Assembly (NCBI RefSeq): GCF_002310375.3
Contig: NZ_CP023315.3
Location: forward strand, 1,302,001 to 1,366,000
Direction of reading: 5' to 3'
Length of the DNA: 64,000 nucleotides
Origin: Caulobacter vibrioides
GTDB taxonomy: Bacteria; Pseudomonadota; Alphaproteobacteria; Caulobacterales; Caulobacteraceae
The notes under the pieces were generated by a model that did no database searches, was not told the DNA's origin, and saw nothing but the letters and a program-made list of their open reading frames with translations. Numbering within the stretch: the stretch's first letter is position 1; every line of letters starts with the position of its first letter. The position numbers and the translations under genes were made by a program. Of this stretch, positions 42,557-51,931 are shown in pieces.

Positions 42557-43111
42557 CTAGCTTCGGTAGCGGCCCCACAGCGCCGTGACGCGGCGGCGCA
42601 GGCGCTGGATGGCCACGCGCACGGGCGTCGGGGCCTTGGAGGGCATGTCGTGCTCGCTGGCCAGATCGACGCCGGCGAAGCGGGCGATCAGGTCGCGCAG
42701 CTCCGGCTCCTGCACCGCGAGCGCGGCCTCAACCGGAGTCATCCATTCGAGCGTGCGTTGCCCTTGTTCGGGCCAGGCTTCGAGCTGCGCGCTGACCTCG
42801 AAGGGGAAGACGTCGACATTGATCAGGCGGGCCTGGCCGTTCTTCAGCCGCTTCAGGTAGGGGTATTCGCCAAAGGGCTGGGCGGCGATGACGCCCTTCA
42901 GCCCGGCTTCTTCATAGGCCTCCTGAGCGGCGGCCTCGGGATCGGAGCGGTCCTTCATCGGCCAGCCCTTGGGGATCACCCAGCGGCGGGTTTCACGCGA
43001 CGACACCAGAAGAATGCGCAGGGCCTGGCCTTCGCCGCGCCACGGCAGGGCGGCGACCTGACGGCGTTTGCCGGTCTTGCGTCCTTCTGTCTTGTCGCCC
43101 GCCTGGCTCAC
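42557..43111 (-). CDS. Nudix hydrolase
   Basis: The product has 184 residues. The Nudix box is present as G-x5-E-like wording GWPMKDRSDPEAAAQEAYEE followed by AGLKG, with the metal-binding EAYEEAG core. An Arg/Lys-rich tail (VAIQRLRRRVTALWGRYRS) follows the catalytic domain. The group resembles diphosphoinositol-polyphosphate/Ap4A-type hydrolases (ILLVSSRETRRWVIPKGWP). The substrate is a nucleoside-diphosphate-linked compound, not further defined. No ribosome site of note. Confidence 0.88.
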   Translation of the reverse strand: MSQAGDKTEGRKTGKRRQVAALPWRGEGQALRILLVSSRETRRWVIPKGWPMKDRSDPEAAAQEAYEEAGLKGVIAAQPFGEYPYLKRLKNGQARLINVDVFPFEVSAQLEAWPEQGQRTLEWMTPVEAALAVQEPELRDLIARFAGVDLASEHDMPSKAPTPVRVAIQRLRRRVTALWGRYRS

Positions 43112-43528
43112 GTCATTCAGAACCTGAGATGAGAATAGAAAAAGACCGTCCTAACTACGCCCGTCGGGAAGGGTTCACGACGTCTCCGGCTTCGACGCGG
43201 CGTACCGACATCGACCATACCGCTCGCGATTGGCTGAGTCGTCGAGACCCTTGCGCTCGCAGCGGGTGGGGGCGTGGTCCTGGCGATCGGGATACGCAAG
43301 TTATCCGTAAGGCGATCGCCCCAGCGCCAGCCGAGGCGAGGCCCATACGCGACCGCTGCGATCTTGTCTCGAAAAAATGTCCTTGGACGGATGATGATTT
43401 TGGCGAAGTTCAGGGCTGGTGTGGTCAGGTCTTCCAAAAACAGTGTCGGCGCGCGAAACTCCCCGCATCATCGAGCATCATATCGTGCGCGCCGATGCTC
43501 GCGCCGCCCGAACCAGGAGCCTTTCAGC
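43112..43528. other. 417-base intergenic region upstream of molybdoenzyme genes
   Basis: No convincing gene is seen. Features are a GGCGATCG direct repeat (43282, 43311) around a small GGATA/TATCC dyad, and a perfect inverted repeat CGAGCATC/GATGCTCG (43472-43479, 43494-43501) 28 bases upstream of the oxidoreductase start. The latter may be an operator. Confidence 0.45.
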
Positions 43529-43993
43529 ATGGCCTTCACTTTGAGCGTCAACGGAGAGCGCCGTACCGCAGATGTCGACGGCGACACCCCGCTGCTGTGG
43601 GTGCTGCGCGATACGCTGGGCCTGGTCGGCGCCAAGTATGGCTGCGGCGCGGCGCTGTGCGGCGCCTGCACGGTGCATCTGGACGGCGTTCCGGTGCGCG
43701 CCTGCGTGACCCCGATCAGCGGCGTGGGCCAGCAGAAGGTGACCACCATCGAGGGCGTGGGCAAGACGGCGGTCGGCGCCAAGGTGCAAGAGGCCTGGAA
43801 GGCGGTCGACACGCCTCAGTGCGGCTACTGCCAGGCCGGCCAGATCATGTCGGCCACGGCGCTGCTGACCACCACGCCCAAGCCGACCGACGAGGAGATC
43901 GACGCGGCGATGAACGGCAATCTGTGCCGCTGCGCCACCTACATCCGCATCAAAAAGGCGATCAAGGTCGCCGCCGGTCTGGAGAAGGCTTGA
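43529..43993 (+). CDS. (2Fe-2S) subunit of isoquinoline 1-oxidoreductase-type molybdoenzyme
   Basis: The product has 154 residues with the two-cluster layout of the xanthine oxidase family. A plant-ferredoxin-type site reads [20 protein letters not shown], and the second cluster comes from [16 protein letters not shown] and [12 protein letters not shown]. It passes electrons from the molybdenum site to an external acceptor. AGGAGC precedes ATG 43529. The large subunit follows two bases later, forming an operon of the IorAB type. Confidence 0.92.
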   Translation: MAFTLSVNGERRTADVDGDTPLLWVLRDTLGLVGAKYGCGAALCGACTVHLDGVPVRACVTPISGVGQQKVTTIEGVGKTAVGAKVQEAWKAVDTPQCGYCQAGQIMSATALLTTTPKPTDEEIDAAMNGNLCRCATYIRIKKAIKVAAGLEKA

Positions 43994-43995
43994 TC

Positions 43996-46170
43996 ATGGA
44001 CGGCGAGATCCTCCGCGACCCGACCCGTCGCTTTGTCCTGCAGTCTGGGGCCGCCGTCGGCGGCGGCCTGCTGCTCAGCTTCACCATGTCGTCTGAAAGT
44101 CAGGCGGCGGGCGACACCAAGGTCAACGCCTATGTGCGCATCGCGCCCGACGGCAAGGTGACCATCGCCTCCAAGGTTCCCGAGGTGGGCCAGGGGATCA
44201 AGACGGCCCTGCCGATGCTGATCGCCGAGGAACTGGACGTCGACTGGTCGGCGGTCACGGTCGAGCAGGCCATCGCCGACACCAAGATCTATGGCCGTCA
44301 GGTCGCCGGCGGCAGCATGGCCACGACGCTGGAATACGACGGTCTGCGCCGGGTGGGGGGCACAGTTCGCGCCCTGCTGATCGCCGCCGCCGCCACGCGC
44401 TGGAACGTCCCGGCCGACAGTCTCACGACCGAGCCGGGCGTCGTGGTCCACGCCGCCAGCAAGCGCCGCGCGTCGTATGGCGAGCTGGCGCAGGCCGCCG
44501 CCGCGCTGACGCCGCCGGACCCCAAGTCGCTGACGCTCAAGGATCCCAAGGCCTTCCGGATCATCGGCAAGAGCCACAAGAGCCAGAACCTCGACGCGAT
44601 CGTCACGGGCCAGCCGACCTACGGCATCGACGTGCGCCTGCCGGGCATGCTGTTCGCCACCTTCGCCAAGGCGCCGGTCTATGGGGCCAAGGTCGCGTCG
44701 GTTGATCTGGCGCCGGCCAAGGCGGTGAAGGGCGTCCGCGACGCCTTCATCATCGAGGGCGGGACCAACCTGCAAGGGCTCATGCCCGGCGTGGCCGTGG
44801 TGGCCGACAGCTGGTGGGCGGCGCGCAAGGGCCGCGAGGCGTTGCAGATCCAGTGGGCCGAGCATCCGACGGCCAGCCAGAGCACCGCCGGCTTCGCCGC
44901 CAAGGCCGCCGAACTGTCCGCCGCGCCGCCGCATCGCAACCTGCACAACGACGGCGATGTCGAGGCGGCGCTGAAGGGCGCGGCCAAGACGGTCAGCGCC
45001 GCCTACAGCTACCCCTTCATCGCCCACGCGGCGCTGGAGCCGCAGAACTGCACCGCGCACGTCACGGACGGCAAGGTGGAGATCTGGGCCCCGACGCAAA
45101 ACCCCGAGTCTGGCCGGGGCCTGGTCGCGCGAGCGCTGAACGTCGACCCCTCGGCGATCACCATCCATCTGATCCGCGGCGGCGGCGGCTTTGGTCGCCG
45201 ACTGATGAACGACTACATGGTCGAGGCCGCCGCCATCGCCGCCAAGGTCAATGCGCCGGTCCAGCTGATCTGGACCCGCGAGGACGACATCCAGCACGAC
45301 TTCTATCGTCCGGGCGGCTGGCACAACCTGACCGGAGGCCTGGACGCCAAGGGCGCTCTGGTCGCCTGGAAGAACCACTTCATCACCTTCGGCGAAGGCG
45401 AGAGCTTCAACACCGCCGCGGCGATGAACTCGACCCAGTTCCCGTGCCGGGCCGTGGCGAACTACCGCCATGACGTGTCGGTGATGCCGCTGGGCTTCCC
45501 GACCGGCTTCCTGCGGGCGCCGGGCAACAACGCCTTCGGCTTCGTGATCCAGAGCTTCACCGACGAGCTGGCCCTGGCCGCCGGCAAGGATCCCGTCGCC
45601 TTCCGCCGCGAACTGCTGGGCGAGCCGCGCCTGCTGGGCGAGCCGGGCAGGGGCGACAGCTTCCATACCGGCCGCATGCGCGGGGTGCTCGACCTGGCGG
45701 CCGAGATGTCGGGTTGGGGGCGAAAGCTCCCCAAGGGCACGGGCCTGGGCGTGGCCTGCCACTACAGCCACCTGGGCTATGTGGCGGTGGTCATGCAGGT
45801 GACGGTCAAGGACGGCGCGGTGAAGGTCGACAAGGTCTGGGCCGCCGCCGATGTCGGTCGCCAGATCGTCAACCCCAGCGGCGCTGACCAGCAGATGCAG
45901 GGCTCGATCCTCGACGCCATCAGCAGTACGCTCTACCAGAGCATCACCTTCGAGAACGGTGCTGCGGTGAACAGCAACTTCGGCGACTTCCCGCTGCTGC
46001 GCATGGCGGACGCTCCGCCGGTCGAGGTGCGCTACAAGCTGTCGGACAACAACCCGACGGGCCTGGGCGAGCCGGCCTATCCGCCGGCGCCGGCGGCGCT
46101 GTGCAACGCCATCTTCGCGGCCACCGGCAAGCGCATTCGCAGCTTGCCGATCGGCGACCAACTGGCCTGA
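43996..46170 (+). CDS. molybdopterin-binding large subunit, isoquinoline 1-oxidoreductase type
   Basis: The product has 724 residues. The N-terminus DPTRRFVLQSGAAVGGGLLL is a twin-arginine signal, so the folded complex is likely exported. Molybdenum-cofactor segments include KVPEVGQGIKTALPMLIAEE, RGGGGFGRRL, GFLRAPGNNAFGFVIQSFTDE and the terminal NPTGLGEPAYPPAPAALCNA with the catalytic Glu. IorB-group enzymes hydroxylate N-heterocycles or oxidise aldehydes; the substrate here is unknown. No electron-accepting cytochrome is adjacent. Confidence 0.9.
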   Translation: MDGEILRDPTRRFVLQSGAAVGGGLLLSFTMSSESQAAGDTKVNAYVRIAPDGKVTIASKVPEVGQGIKTALPMLIAEELDVDWSAVTVEQAIADTKIYGRQVAGGSMATTLEYDGLRRVGGTVRALLIAAAATRWNVPADSLTTEPGVVVHAASKRRASYGELAQAAAALTPPDPKSLTLKDPKAFRIIGKSHKSQNLDAIVTGQPTYGIDVRLPGMLFATFAKAPVYGAKVASVDLAPAKAVKGVRDAFIIEGGTNLQGLMPGVAVVADSWWAARKGREALQIQWAEHPTASQSTAGFAAKAAELSAAPPHRNLHNDGDVEAALKGAAKTVSAAYSYPFIAHAALEPQNCTAHVTDGKVEIWAPTQNPESGRGLVARALNVDPSAITIHLIRGGGGFGRRLMNDYMVEAAAIAAKVNAPVQLIWTREDDIQHDFYRPGGWHNLTGGLDAKGALVAWKNHFITFGEGESFNTAAAMNSTQFPCRAVANYRHDVSVMPLGFPTGFLRAPGNNAFGFVIQSFTDELALAAGKDPVAFRRELLGEPRLLGEPGRGDSFHTGRMRGVLDLAAEMSGWGRKLPKGTGLGVACHYSHLGYVAVVMQVTVKDGAVKVDKVWAAADVGRQIVNPSGADQQMQGSILDAISSTLYQSITFENGAAVNSNFGDFPLLRMADAPPVEVRYKLSDNNPTGLGEPAYPPAPAALCNAIFAATGKRIRSLPIGDQLA

Positions 46171-46181
46171 TCTCCGAGTGC

Positions 46182-46213
46182 CTGCTAGGAGCGTGAACCC
46201 ACGTTCCTAGCAG
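46182..46213 (+). promoter_or_regulatory. 14-bp-arm hairpin immediately upstream of upp
   Basis: CTGCTAGGAGCGTG and CACGTTCCTAGCAG flank AACC, with a single G-T pair. It ends eight bases before the upp start codon and 12 bases after the preceding stop. It could terminate the upstream operon or control upp translation. Confidence 0.5.
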
Positions 46214-46221
46214 AGCTCTCC

Positions 46222-46851
46222 ATGTCCAACGTCACCGTCGTCAGCCATCCGCTCGTCCAGCACAAGCTGACCAAGATGCGGGACAAGACGACCTCGACGA
46301 AGACGTTCCGCGCTCTGATGCGCGAGACCGCGACCTTGATCTGCTACGAGGTGACCCGCGATCTGCCGATGGACCCGGTGCAGATCGAGACCCCGGTCGC
46401 GCCGACCACGGCCTATGAGATCGCCGGCAAGAAGCTGGTCTTCGCGCCGATCCTGCGCGCGGGCCTGGGCATGTGCGAGGGCATGCTGGACCTCGTGCCG
46501 TCGGCGCGGGTGGCGCATATCGGCCTCTATCGCGACCACGAGACGCTGGAGGCGGTCGAGTACTACTTCAAGGCGCCCGAGGACATCGCCGGCCGCCTGG
46601 TCATCGTCGTCGATCCGATGCTGGCCACCGGCCACTCGGCCATCGCGGCGATCGCCCGCCTCAAGCACTATGGCGTCACCAACCTGCGCTTCGTCTGCCT
46701 GCTGGCCGCCCAGGCGGGCGTCGATGCGCTGCGCGAGGCGCACCCGGACGTGCCGATATGGACGGCGGCGATTGACGCCAAGCTGAACGAGCACGGCTAC
46801 ATCGTGCCAGGGCTTGGCGACGCGGGCGACCGGACGTTCGGGACGCGATAG
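46222..46851 (+). CDS. upp: uracil phosphoribosyltransferase
   Basis: The product has 209 residues, the standard length. The PRPP-binding loop reads [17 protein letters not shown]; the dimer/flexible loop region shows [16 protein letters not shown], and the uracil-binding end is [17 protein letters not shown]. It makes UMP from uracil and PRPP in pyrimidine salvage. It is monocistronic in appearance and followed by an intergenic repeat. Confidence 0.97.
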   Translation: MSNVTVVSHPLVQHKLTKMRDKTTSTKTFRALMRETATLICYEVTRDLPMDPVQIETPVAPTTAYEIAGKKLVFAPILRAGLGMCEGMLDLVPSARVAHIGLYRDHETLEAVEYYFKAPEDIAGRLVIVVDPMLATGHSAIAAIARLKHYGVTNLRFVCLLAAQAGVDALREAHPDVPIWTAAIDAKLNEHGYIVPGLGDAGDRTFGTR

Positions 46852-46868
46852 GGGCGCCTTGCCCTTCC

Positions 46869-46990
46869 GTGTCATCCCGGCCGAACCCCGGCGAAAGCCG
46901 GGGGTAGAGCCGGGACCTAGGGGCGGCTCGCACGGCGCTCTTGGCCCCCCTGGGTCCCGGATAGCCTCTGCGAGGCTTCCGGGATGACAC
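46869..46990. repeat. GTGTCATCCCGG intergenic repeat, copy 2 (inverted)
   Basis: It runs from gtgtcatcccgg to gatgacac. Its last 43 bases are the exact reverse complement of the first 43 of the copy at 40327. Confidence 0.85.
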
Positions 46991-47020
46991 GGGTTTTTAG
47001 AGGCTGGGGTGTTCGCCCCC

Positions 47021-47419
47021 TCAAACCGCCATGCTGTCGTAGACCACCACCTTGCTCCAGAGATGGCTGCAGTCAGCCACGAACTTCTGGTGCAGCGGAT
47101 GGTCTTGGTAGCGCTTCTGATCCTCGACGCTCTTGAACACCATCAGTTCGGAGACATCGTAGCTGTTGTCGATGACGTCGCGCTTCTCGGTCGAGGCGGG
47201 CACGCCGACGTGCAGCTGTTGGATGACGTCGATCGCCTTCAGCGCCTTCAGACCGGCGATCAGCTTGTCCCGATCGGCCTTGTCGCCAGGGGTCTTCAGC
47301 CAGAAGAACACCTGGTGGAACAACGCGGGAGCGTCCGGCGCGGCGCTCGCGGGCGTCGCCAGTGCGGCGCTGGCCGCCAGGCCGCCCGAGATCAGGACGC
47401 GGCGATCGAAAGACGACAT
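47021..47419 (-). CDS. exported Dabb-domain (stress-responsive A/B barrel) protein
   Basis: The product has 132 residues. A signal sequence ([20 protein letters not shown]) has a twin-arginine-like start and ends near ASAAP. The Dabb fold follows: [36 protein letters not shown] and [15 protein letters not shown]. Members form dimeric ferredoxin-like barrels; exported versions have no assigned role. The downstream gene on this strand is separated by repeats. Confidence 0.85.
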   Translation of the reverse strand: MSSFDRRVLISGGLAASAALATPASAAPDAPALFHQVFFWLKTPGDKADRDKLIAGLKALKAIDVIQQLHVGVPASTEKRDVIDNSYDVSELMVFKSVEDQKRYQDHPLHQKFVADCSHLWSKVVVYDSMAV

Positions 47420-47459
47420 GGTTGGCTCCTCCGGAGTCTGGCTCAGGGCGTTCGCAAAG

Positions 47460-48359
47460 CTAGGGCAAGGCCTTCACGAACGCCTTTACGACGGTCGCCG
47501 AGTTGTCCGAGGCCAGGGCCATGAAGGTGTGCATCTCGTTGGCGCCCGCGCCGCCGCCGGCCAGGTCGGACAGGCTGCGGAAGGCGATGAACGGGGTCTT
47601 GTTGACCAGGGCTACATGGGCGACGGCCGCGCTTTCCATGTCGACCACGCGGGCCTCGAAGGTGGCGCGCAGGTACTTGCGATAGGCGGCGTTGTCGAGG
47701 AACACCGACGCCGAGACGCCGTTGCCGCCCACCACCACCTTGGGCGGATGAACCAGGCACTTGTCGGCCGCGCAGCGCTGCAGCGCGACGTCCGCCGCGA
47801 CCTTGCGAGCCGTGTCCAGCAGGGCCGCATCGGCCGGGAACCAGACGCGGGCCGGCGCGCCCAGAGCGTCGCCGGGCATGTGGATGCCGCGCGGGAAGAT
47901 CATGCCGTAGTTGGCCAGGGTCGTCGTGCGGATGCTGGGCGAGACCTCGAAGCCCTTGTCGGTCTCGCGCGCGAAGGCGCTTTCCAGGTTCTGGGCCCAC
48001 TGGTCGGCGACCACCACGTCGCCGATGTCGAGGCCCTCGTCGACGCCGCCGGCGATGCCGGAGAAGACGATGCGGGTGATGTTGAAACGGTCCAACGCCA
48101 TTTGGGTGGTCATGGCCGCATTGACCATCGACACGCCGCTCAGGAACACCACCACCGGCTTGCCCTCGAGCTTGCCGGTCATGAACCGCACGCCGTTGAC
48201 CTCGTAGGCCTTCTGTTCGGCGGTGGCGGCGTTCAGCGCCCCGATTTCCGGCGGGAAGGCCGAGATGACCGCCACGCGCGGCGTCTCGTCCAGTCGCTGG
48301 GCCAAGGCGGGCGATGCAACGAGGAAAAGGCAGGCCAGGACGAGGGCGGGCAGGCGCAT
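47460..48359 (-). CDS. exported purine nucleoside phosphorylase/MTA-SAH nucleosidase family protein
   Basis: The product has 299 residues and starts with a signal peptide ([17 protein letters not shown]). The nucleosidase fold shows [35 protein letters not shown] and [16 protein letters not shown], where the Met-Glu pair binds ribose. [11 protein letters not shown] carries the catalytic Asp of the MTA/SAH group. An additional loop with cysteines ([11 protein letters not shown]) may hold a disulphide. A periplasmic location is unusual because MTA and SAH nucleosidases are normally cytosolic. Confidence 0.88.
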   Translation of the reverse strand: MRLPALVLACLFLVASPALAQRLDETPRVAVISAFPPEIGALNAATAEQKAYEVNGVRFMTGKLEGKPVVVFLSGVSMVNAAMTTQMALDRFNITRIVFSGIAGGVDEGLDIGDVVVADQWAQNLESAFARETDKGFEVSPSIRTTTLANYGMIFPRGIHMPGDALGAPARVWFPADAALLDTARKVAADVALQRCAADKCLVHPPKVVVGGNGVSASVFLDNAAYRKYLRATFEARVVDMESAAVAHVALVNKTPFIAFRSLSDLAGGGAGANEMHTFMALASDNSATVVKAFVKALP

Positions 48360-48440
48360 GGTGACTCCTTCAGGCGGCGAAGCCCTGCTTAGCGGGCCGC
48401 GCGGCCGGTCCCAAGAGCAACACGGTCTTGGCCGCGACGA

Positions 48441-49718
48441 TCAGGGACGAACGACGATTTTTCCGGCCTTCATCACCAGAACGACATCGCGCGTGGCCTC
48501 GATCGCCTGGGTCGGATCGCCTTTCACCGCGACGAGGTCGGCCAGATAGCCTGGCTTGACCTGACCCAGATCGTTGGCCCGGCCCAGGACCTTGGCGTCC
48601 ACGGCGGTCGCCGCCAGCAAGGCCTGGGCTGGCGTCAGGCCGTAGCGGACCATCCAGACCAGCTCGCGCGCATTGTCGCCGTGCTTGAAGACACCGACAT
48701 CGCTGCCCATGCCGATGGTCACGCCGGCCTTGACCGCCAGGCGAAACGCGCGCTCGGCCGCCTGCATCGCCGGGGTCGGGGCCGTCTTGCCCGCGATATA
48801 GCCGCCGAAATAGGTCGAGGTGCTCTCGACCGCCGTCAGGGTCGGGAAGAACACGACACCCTTCTCGGCCATCAGCTTGAAGGTGGCTTCCGAGCCGCCA
48901 TAGCCGTGCTCGATTGTATCGACCCCGGCCAGGATCGCGCGGCGCATCCCTTCATCGCTGGACGCGTGGGCCGACACAGGGCGGCCGCTGGAATGCGCGG
49001 TGTCGACCAGCGCCTTCAACTCCTCGAGGCTGAAGGTTGGCTGGGTCGAACCATCGGGGCCGACGCGATAGTCGGCATAGACCTTGATCCAGTCGGCGCC
49101 GGCTCCAGACTGCTCACGCACCGCCTTGACCACTTCCAGAACGCCGCTGGCTTCCTGGGCGCCCTGCGGGATCTCCGCCTCGGGATTGTAGTTCTTCCGG
49201 GCCGGGCCGTAGGCGCCCGTCGCCACAATGGCCAGGGTCGTCACGAAGAGGCGCGGGCCTGGGATCAGGCCATCATTGATCGCCTTCTTCAGAGGAACGT
49301 CCGCGGTGCCCGCGCCCTCGGTGCCAAGATCGCGCAGCGTGGTGAACCCGGCCTCCAGCGTCGCCTTGGCCTGCACCGCCGCGCGGAGGGTTCGGTAGGT
49401 CGGCGTTTCCTTCAGCACCTGATCATCCCACGAGGCCTCGTTGTAGGGATGCAGGAACAGGTGGCTGTGCAGGTCCATCAGGCCTGGGATCAAGGTCGCG
49501 CCCGGCAGCTCGACAACTTCCGCGTCGGAGGCGTCGATCTGCGCGGCCGGGCCTACGGCGGCGATCTTTCCGTCCTTGACCAGCACGGCCCAGCCCTCGC
49601 GCGGCGGCCCGGCGTTCTCCGCGGTCCAGACCTTGGCGGGCTTCAGCAGGACGGCGGGCGCGGCCATGGCCAAGCCAGGGCTGAGCATCAGGGCCAGGGC
49701 GGTGAGGAGACGGCGCAT
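48441..49718 (-). CDS. exported metal-dependent amidohydrolase
   Basis: The product has 425 residues. A signal peptide ends near GLAMAAP. The amidohydrolase barrel shows the metal motif [11 protein letters not shown], the lysine that is usually carbamylated in [10 protein letters not shown], histidines in VSAHASSDE and TIEHGYGG, and the catalytic Asp in [10 protein letters not shown]. This wording matches the prolidase/Xaa-Arg carboxypeptidase subgroup described in Caulobacter. It probably cleaves a C-terminal residue from small peptides in the periplasm. It stands 81 bases upstream of the exported nucleosidase, on the same strand. Confidence 0.88.
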   Translation of the reverse strand: MRRLLTALALMLSPGLAMAAPAVLLKPAKVWTAENAGPPREGWAVLVKDGKIAAVGPAAQIDASDAEVVELPGATLIPGLMDLHSHLFLHPYNEASWDDQVLKETPTYRTLRAAVQAKATLEAGFTTLRDLGTEGAGTADVPLKKAINDGLIPGPRLFVTTLAIVATGAYGPARKNYNPEAEIPQGAQEASGVLEVVKAVREQSGAGADWIKVYADYRVGPDGSTQPTFSLEELKALVDTAHSSGRPVSAHASSDEGMRRAILAGVDTIEHGYGGSEATFKLMAEKGVVFFPTLTAVESTSTYFGGYIAGKTAPTPAMQAAERAFRLAVKAGVTIGMGSDVGVFKHGDNARELVWMVRYGLTPAQALLAATAVDAKVLGRANDLGQVKPGYLADLVAVKGDPTQAIEATRDVVLVMKAGKIVVRP

Positions 49719-49777
49719 CGGTGACTCGCAGTGGAACTGCCGCAGCTAAGCCGACTTCGCGTCAAACACCAAAGCGA

Positions 49778-50215
49778 TCAGAGGCCAAAGCGAAGATGGA
49801 TCAATGGATAGGCACGCCCCTGACCGTCCGTGGCCGACCAGCCGGTCTGCTCAAAGCCCATGTGCTCGTAGAAGCCGAGGGCCTGGAGGTTCTGTTCGTT
49901 GACGTCGGTGGTCAGGACCGGATGCACCGCCAGGGCGTACTCAATCAGCATGCGCCCCACGCCCGCGTCGCGATGCTCGGGATCGATGAACAGGGCTTCC
50001 ATGTGCGAGCCCGCGATCAGCATGAAGCCGACGGGGCGGTCGCGGCGGTCGACGGCCACGGTCAGCGGCGCGCCCGGCAGGAAGGCCTCAACCTCACGTC
50101 CGATCGCGGCGCGGTCCTCTCTCGATAGGAAGTCATGCGTGGCGTCGACGGCGGCGGCCCAGATCTCGAGGACTCGAGAACCGTCTTCAGTGCGGGAGGG
50201 GCGCAGCCTTATCAT
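49778..50215 (-). CDS. GNAT-family N-acetyltransferase
   Basis: The product has 145 residues with one GNAT domain: MIRLRPSRTEDGSRVLEIWA, MEALFIDPEHRDAGVGRMLI with the acetyl-CoA pyrophosphate loop (R-D-A-G-V-G), and LGFYEHMGFEQTG near the end. The layout resembles YjaB-type enzymes. The substrate is unknown. Confidence 0.87.
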   Translation of the reverse strand: MIRLRPSRTEDGSRVLEIWAAAVDATHDFLSREDRAAIGREVEAFLPGAPLTVAVDRRDRPVGFMLIAGSHMEALFIDPEHRDAGVGRMLIEYALAVHPVLTTDVNEQNLQALGFYEHMGFEQTGWSATDGQGRAYPLIHLRFGL

Positions 50216-50242
50216 GACACCTGTCTCAGTTCGAAAACCCCG

Positions 50243-50316
50243 CCCTTCGACAAGCTCAGGGTGAGGTTGTCTACGCCGGCGCTGAGCATCGTCCTCGCCC
50301 TGAGCTTGTCGAAGGG
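50243..50316. repeat. CCCTTCGACAAGCTCAGGG intergenic inverted repeat
   Basis: Perfect 19-bp arms (50243-50261 and 50298-50316) flank a 36-base loop that itself begins and ends with near-complementary gtgagg/cctcgc. This family is common in proteobacterial intergenic regions. Confidence 0.8.
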
Positions 50317-50335
50317 CGAGGACGGCGGCCCCCGG

Positions 50336-51832
50336 TCAGATCTCCTGATTGTACTTGCCCACACGATCGCCCAGGCGCGGCTTGACCTCCTGGCGGAAGA
50401 GGGCGCGCATGTCGTCTTCCGACTGGGTGCTCTCGACCACCACGACCACCTCGGGCTTGTTCGACGAGGCGCGAACCAGCACCCAGGAGCCGTCCTCCAG
50501 GTGGACGCGCACGCCGTTGACCGTGATCACCTCGGTGATCTTGCGGCCCAGGATCGAACCGCCGGCGGCGAACAGGTCTTCGTATTCTTTCACCACATCG
50601 GCCACGACGCCGTACTTCACTTCGTCGCCGCAGTGCGGGCTCATGGTCAGCGAGGTGAAGGCGACGGGGAGGGCCTTGCGCATGTCCGACAGCTTCATGC
50701 CGCGATTGCGGTCCAGCATGGCCAGGATCGCCGCGGCGGCGGTCAGACCGCAGTCGTAGCCGTAGCCCAGCTCACCGTTCATGAAGAAGTGGCCGCTCTT
50801 TTCGAAGCCGGCCAGGGCGCCCAGCTCGGCGCTCTTGCGCTTGATGTAGCTGTGGCCGGTCTTCCAGTAGATCACCTTGCAGCCGTGGGCGGCCAGGATC
50901 GGGTCGGTGGCGTAGAGGCCGGTCGACTTCACATCCACGACGAAGGTCGCGCCGGGGTGCAGCGGGGCCAGGTCGCGCGCCAGCATCAGGCCGATCTTGT
51001 CGGCGAAGATCTCCTCGCCCTCGTCATCGACCACGCCGCAACGGTCGCCGTCGCCGTCGAAGCCAAACGCCAGGTCCGCGCCGGTTTCACGGACGGCATG
51101 GGCCATCGCGTGCAGCATCTCGGCGTCTTCGGGGTTGGGATTGTACTTGGGGAAGGTGAAGTCGAGGTCGGTGTCCATCGGAACGACCTCAGCGACGCCC
51201 ATCTTCTGCAGGGCCTCGAGCACGAAGGCGCCGGCCGTGCCGTTGCCGCAGGCGGCGATCACTTTCAGAGGACGCGTGACGCTGGCGCGCTTGGCGACGT
51301 CGTCGATATAGCGCTGGGCCTCGCCCTGCACCCGGATCAGCTTGCCGCCGTCGCGCTCGACGAACTTGGCGTTCAGCACGATGTCCTTTAGGCGGCTCAT
51401 CTCGTCGGGGCCGAAGGTCAGCGGCTTCTGGGCGCCCATCTTCACGCCGGTCCAGCCGTTCTCGTTGTGGCTGGCGGTGACCATGGCCACGCACGGGATG
51501 TCGAGGTCGAACTGGGCGAAATAGGCGGTGGGCGACAGGGCCAGACCAATGTCGTGCACCTCGCAGCCGGCGCTGATCAGGCCCAGGATCAGAGCGTTCT
51601 TGATCGAGGTCGAATACGAGCGGAAGTCATGGCCGACCACGATCTTCGATTGGCCCAGCTCGTGGATGTAGGTTCCCAGACCCAGGCCTAGGGCCTGCAC
51701 GCCCAGGAGATTGATCTCCGGCCCAAACAGCCAGCGCGCGTCGTACTCGCGAAAGCCCGTCGCCTTGACCAGGGGCTCGTTTTCATAGGCGGCTGTATTC
51801 GGAACCAGATCGGCGCGGGGCGCGGAGAACAT
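50336..51832 (-). CDS. phosphomannomutase/phosphoglucomutase
   Basis: The product has 498 residues with the four-domain alpha-D-phosphohexomutase layout. The phosphoserine loop is VTASHNENGWTG; the metal loop is FGFDGDGDRCG; the sugar-binding loop is EKSGHFFMNGE; the phosphate-binding C-terminal loop reads VRASSNKPEV. AlgC-like enzymes interconvert mannose- or glucose-1- and 6-phosphates for surface polysaccharide precursors. Its downstream position near kdsD is consistent with envelope sugar synthesis. Confidence 0.92.
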   Translation of the reverse strand: MFSAPRADLVPNTAAYENEPLVKATGFREYDARWLFGPEINLLGVQALGLGLGTYIHELGQSKIVVGHDFRSYSTSIKNALILGLISAGCEVHDIGLALSPTAYFAQFDLDIPCVAMVTASHNENGWTGVKMGAQKPLTFGPDEMSRLKDIVLNAKFVERDGGKLIRVQGEAQRYIDDVAKRASVTRPLKVIAACGNGTAGAFVLEALQKMGVAEVVPMDTDLDFTFPKYNPNPEDAEMLHAMAHAVRETGADLAFGFDGDGDRCGVVDDEGEEIFADKIGLMLARDLAPLHPGATFVVDVKSTGLYATDPILAAHGCKVIYWKTGHSYIKRKSAELGALAGFEKSGHFFMNGELGYGYDCGLTAAAAILAMLDRNRGMKLSDMRKALPVAFTSLTMSPHCGDEVKYGVVADVVKEYEDLFAAGGSILGRKITEVITVNGVRVHLEDGSWVLVRASSNKPEVVVVVESTQSEDDMRALFRQEVKPRLGDRVGKYNQEI

Positions 51833-51931
51833 TGAAGGCTCGCTTCAGTTGAGATGGCGTTTCCTCGTCTGTGCAAAGACCACGCGATTGGCGCGCTCGC
51901 ATGACAAGGTTTTACAAAGTTTGGATGCGAC

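Noticed and set aside
43117..43437. 106-residue minus-strand frame upstream of the oxidoreductase genes
   Set aside because: No motifs or ribosome site; it probably lies in promoter DNA.
43939..46161. 740-residue minus-strand frame in the molybdoenzyme gene
   Set aside because: It is an antisense shadow of a gene with strong motifs.
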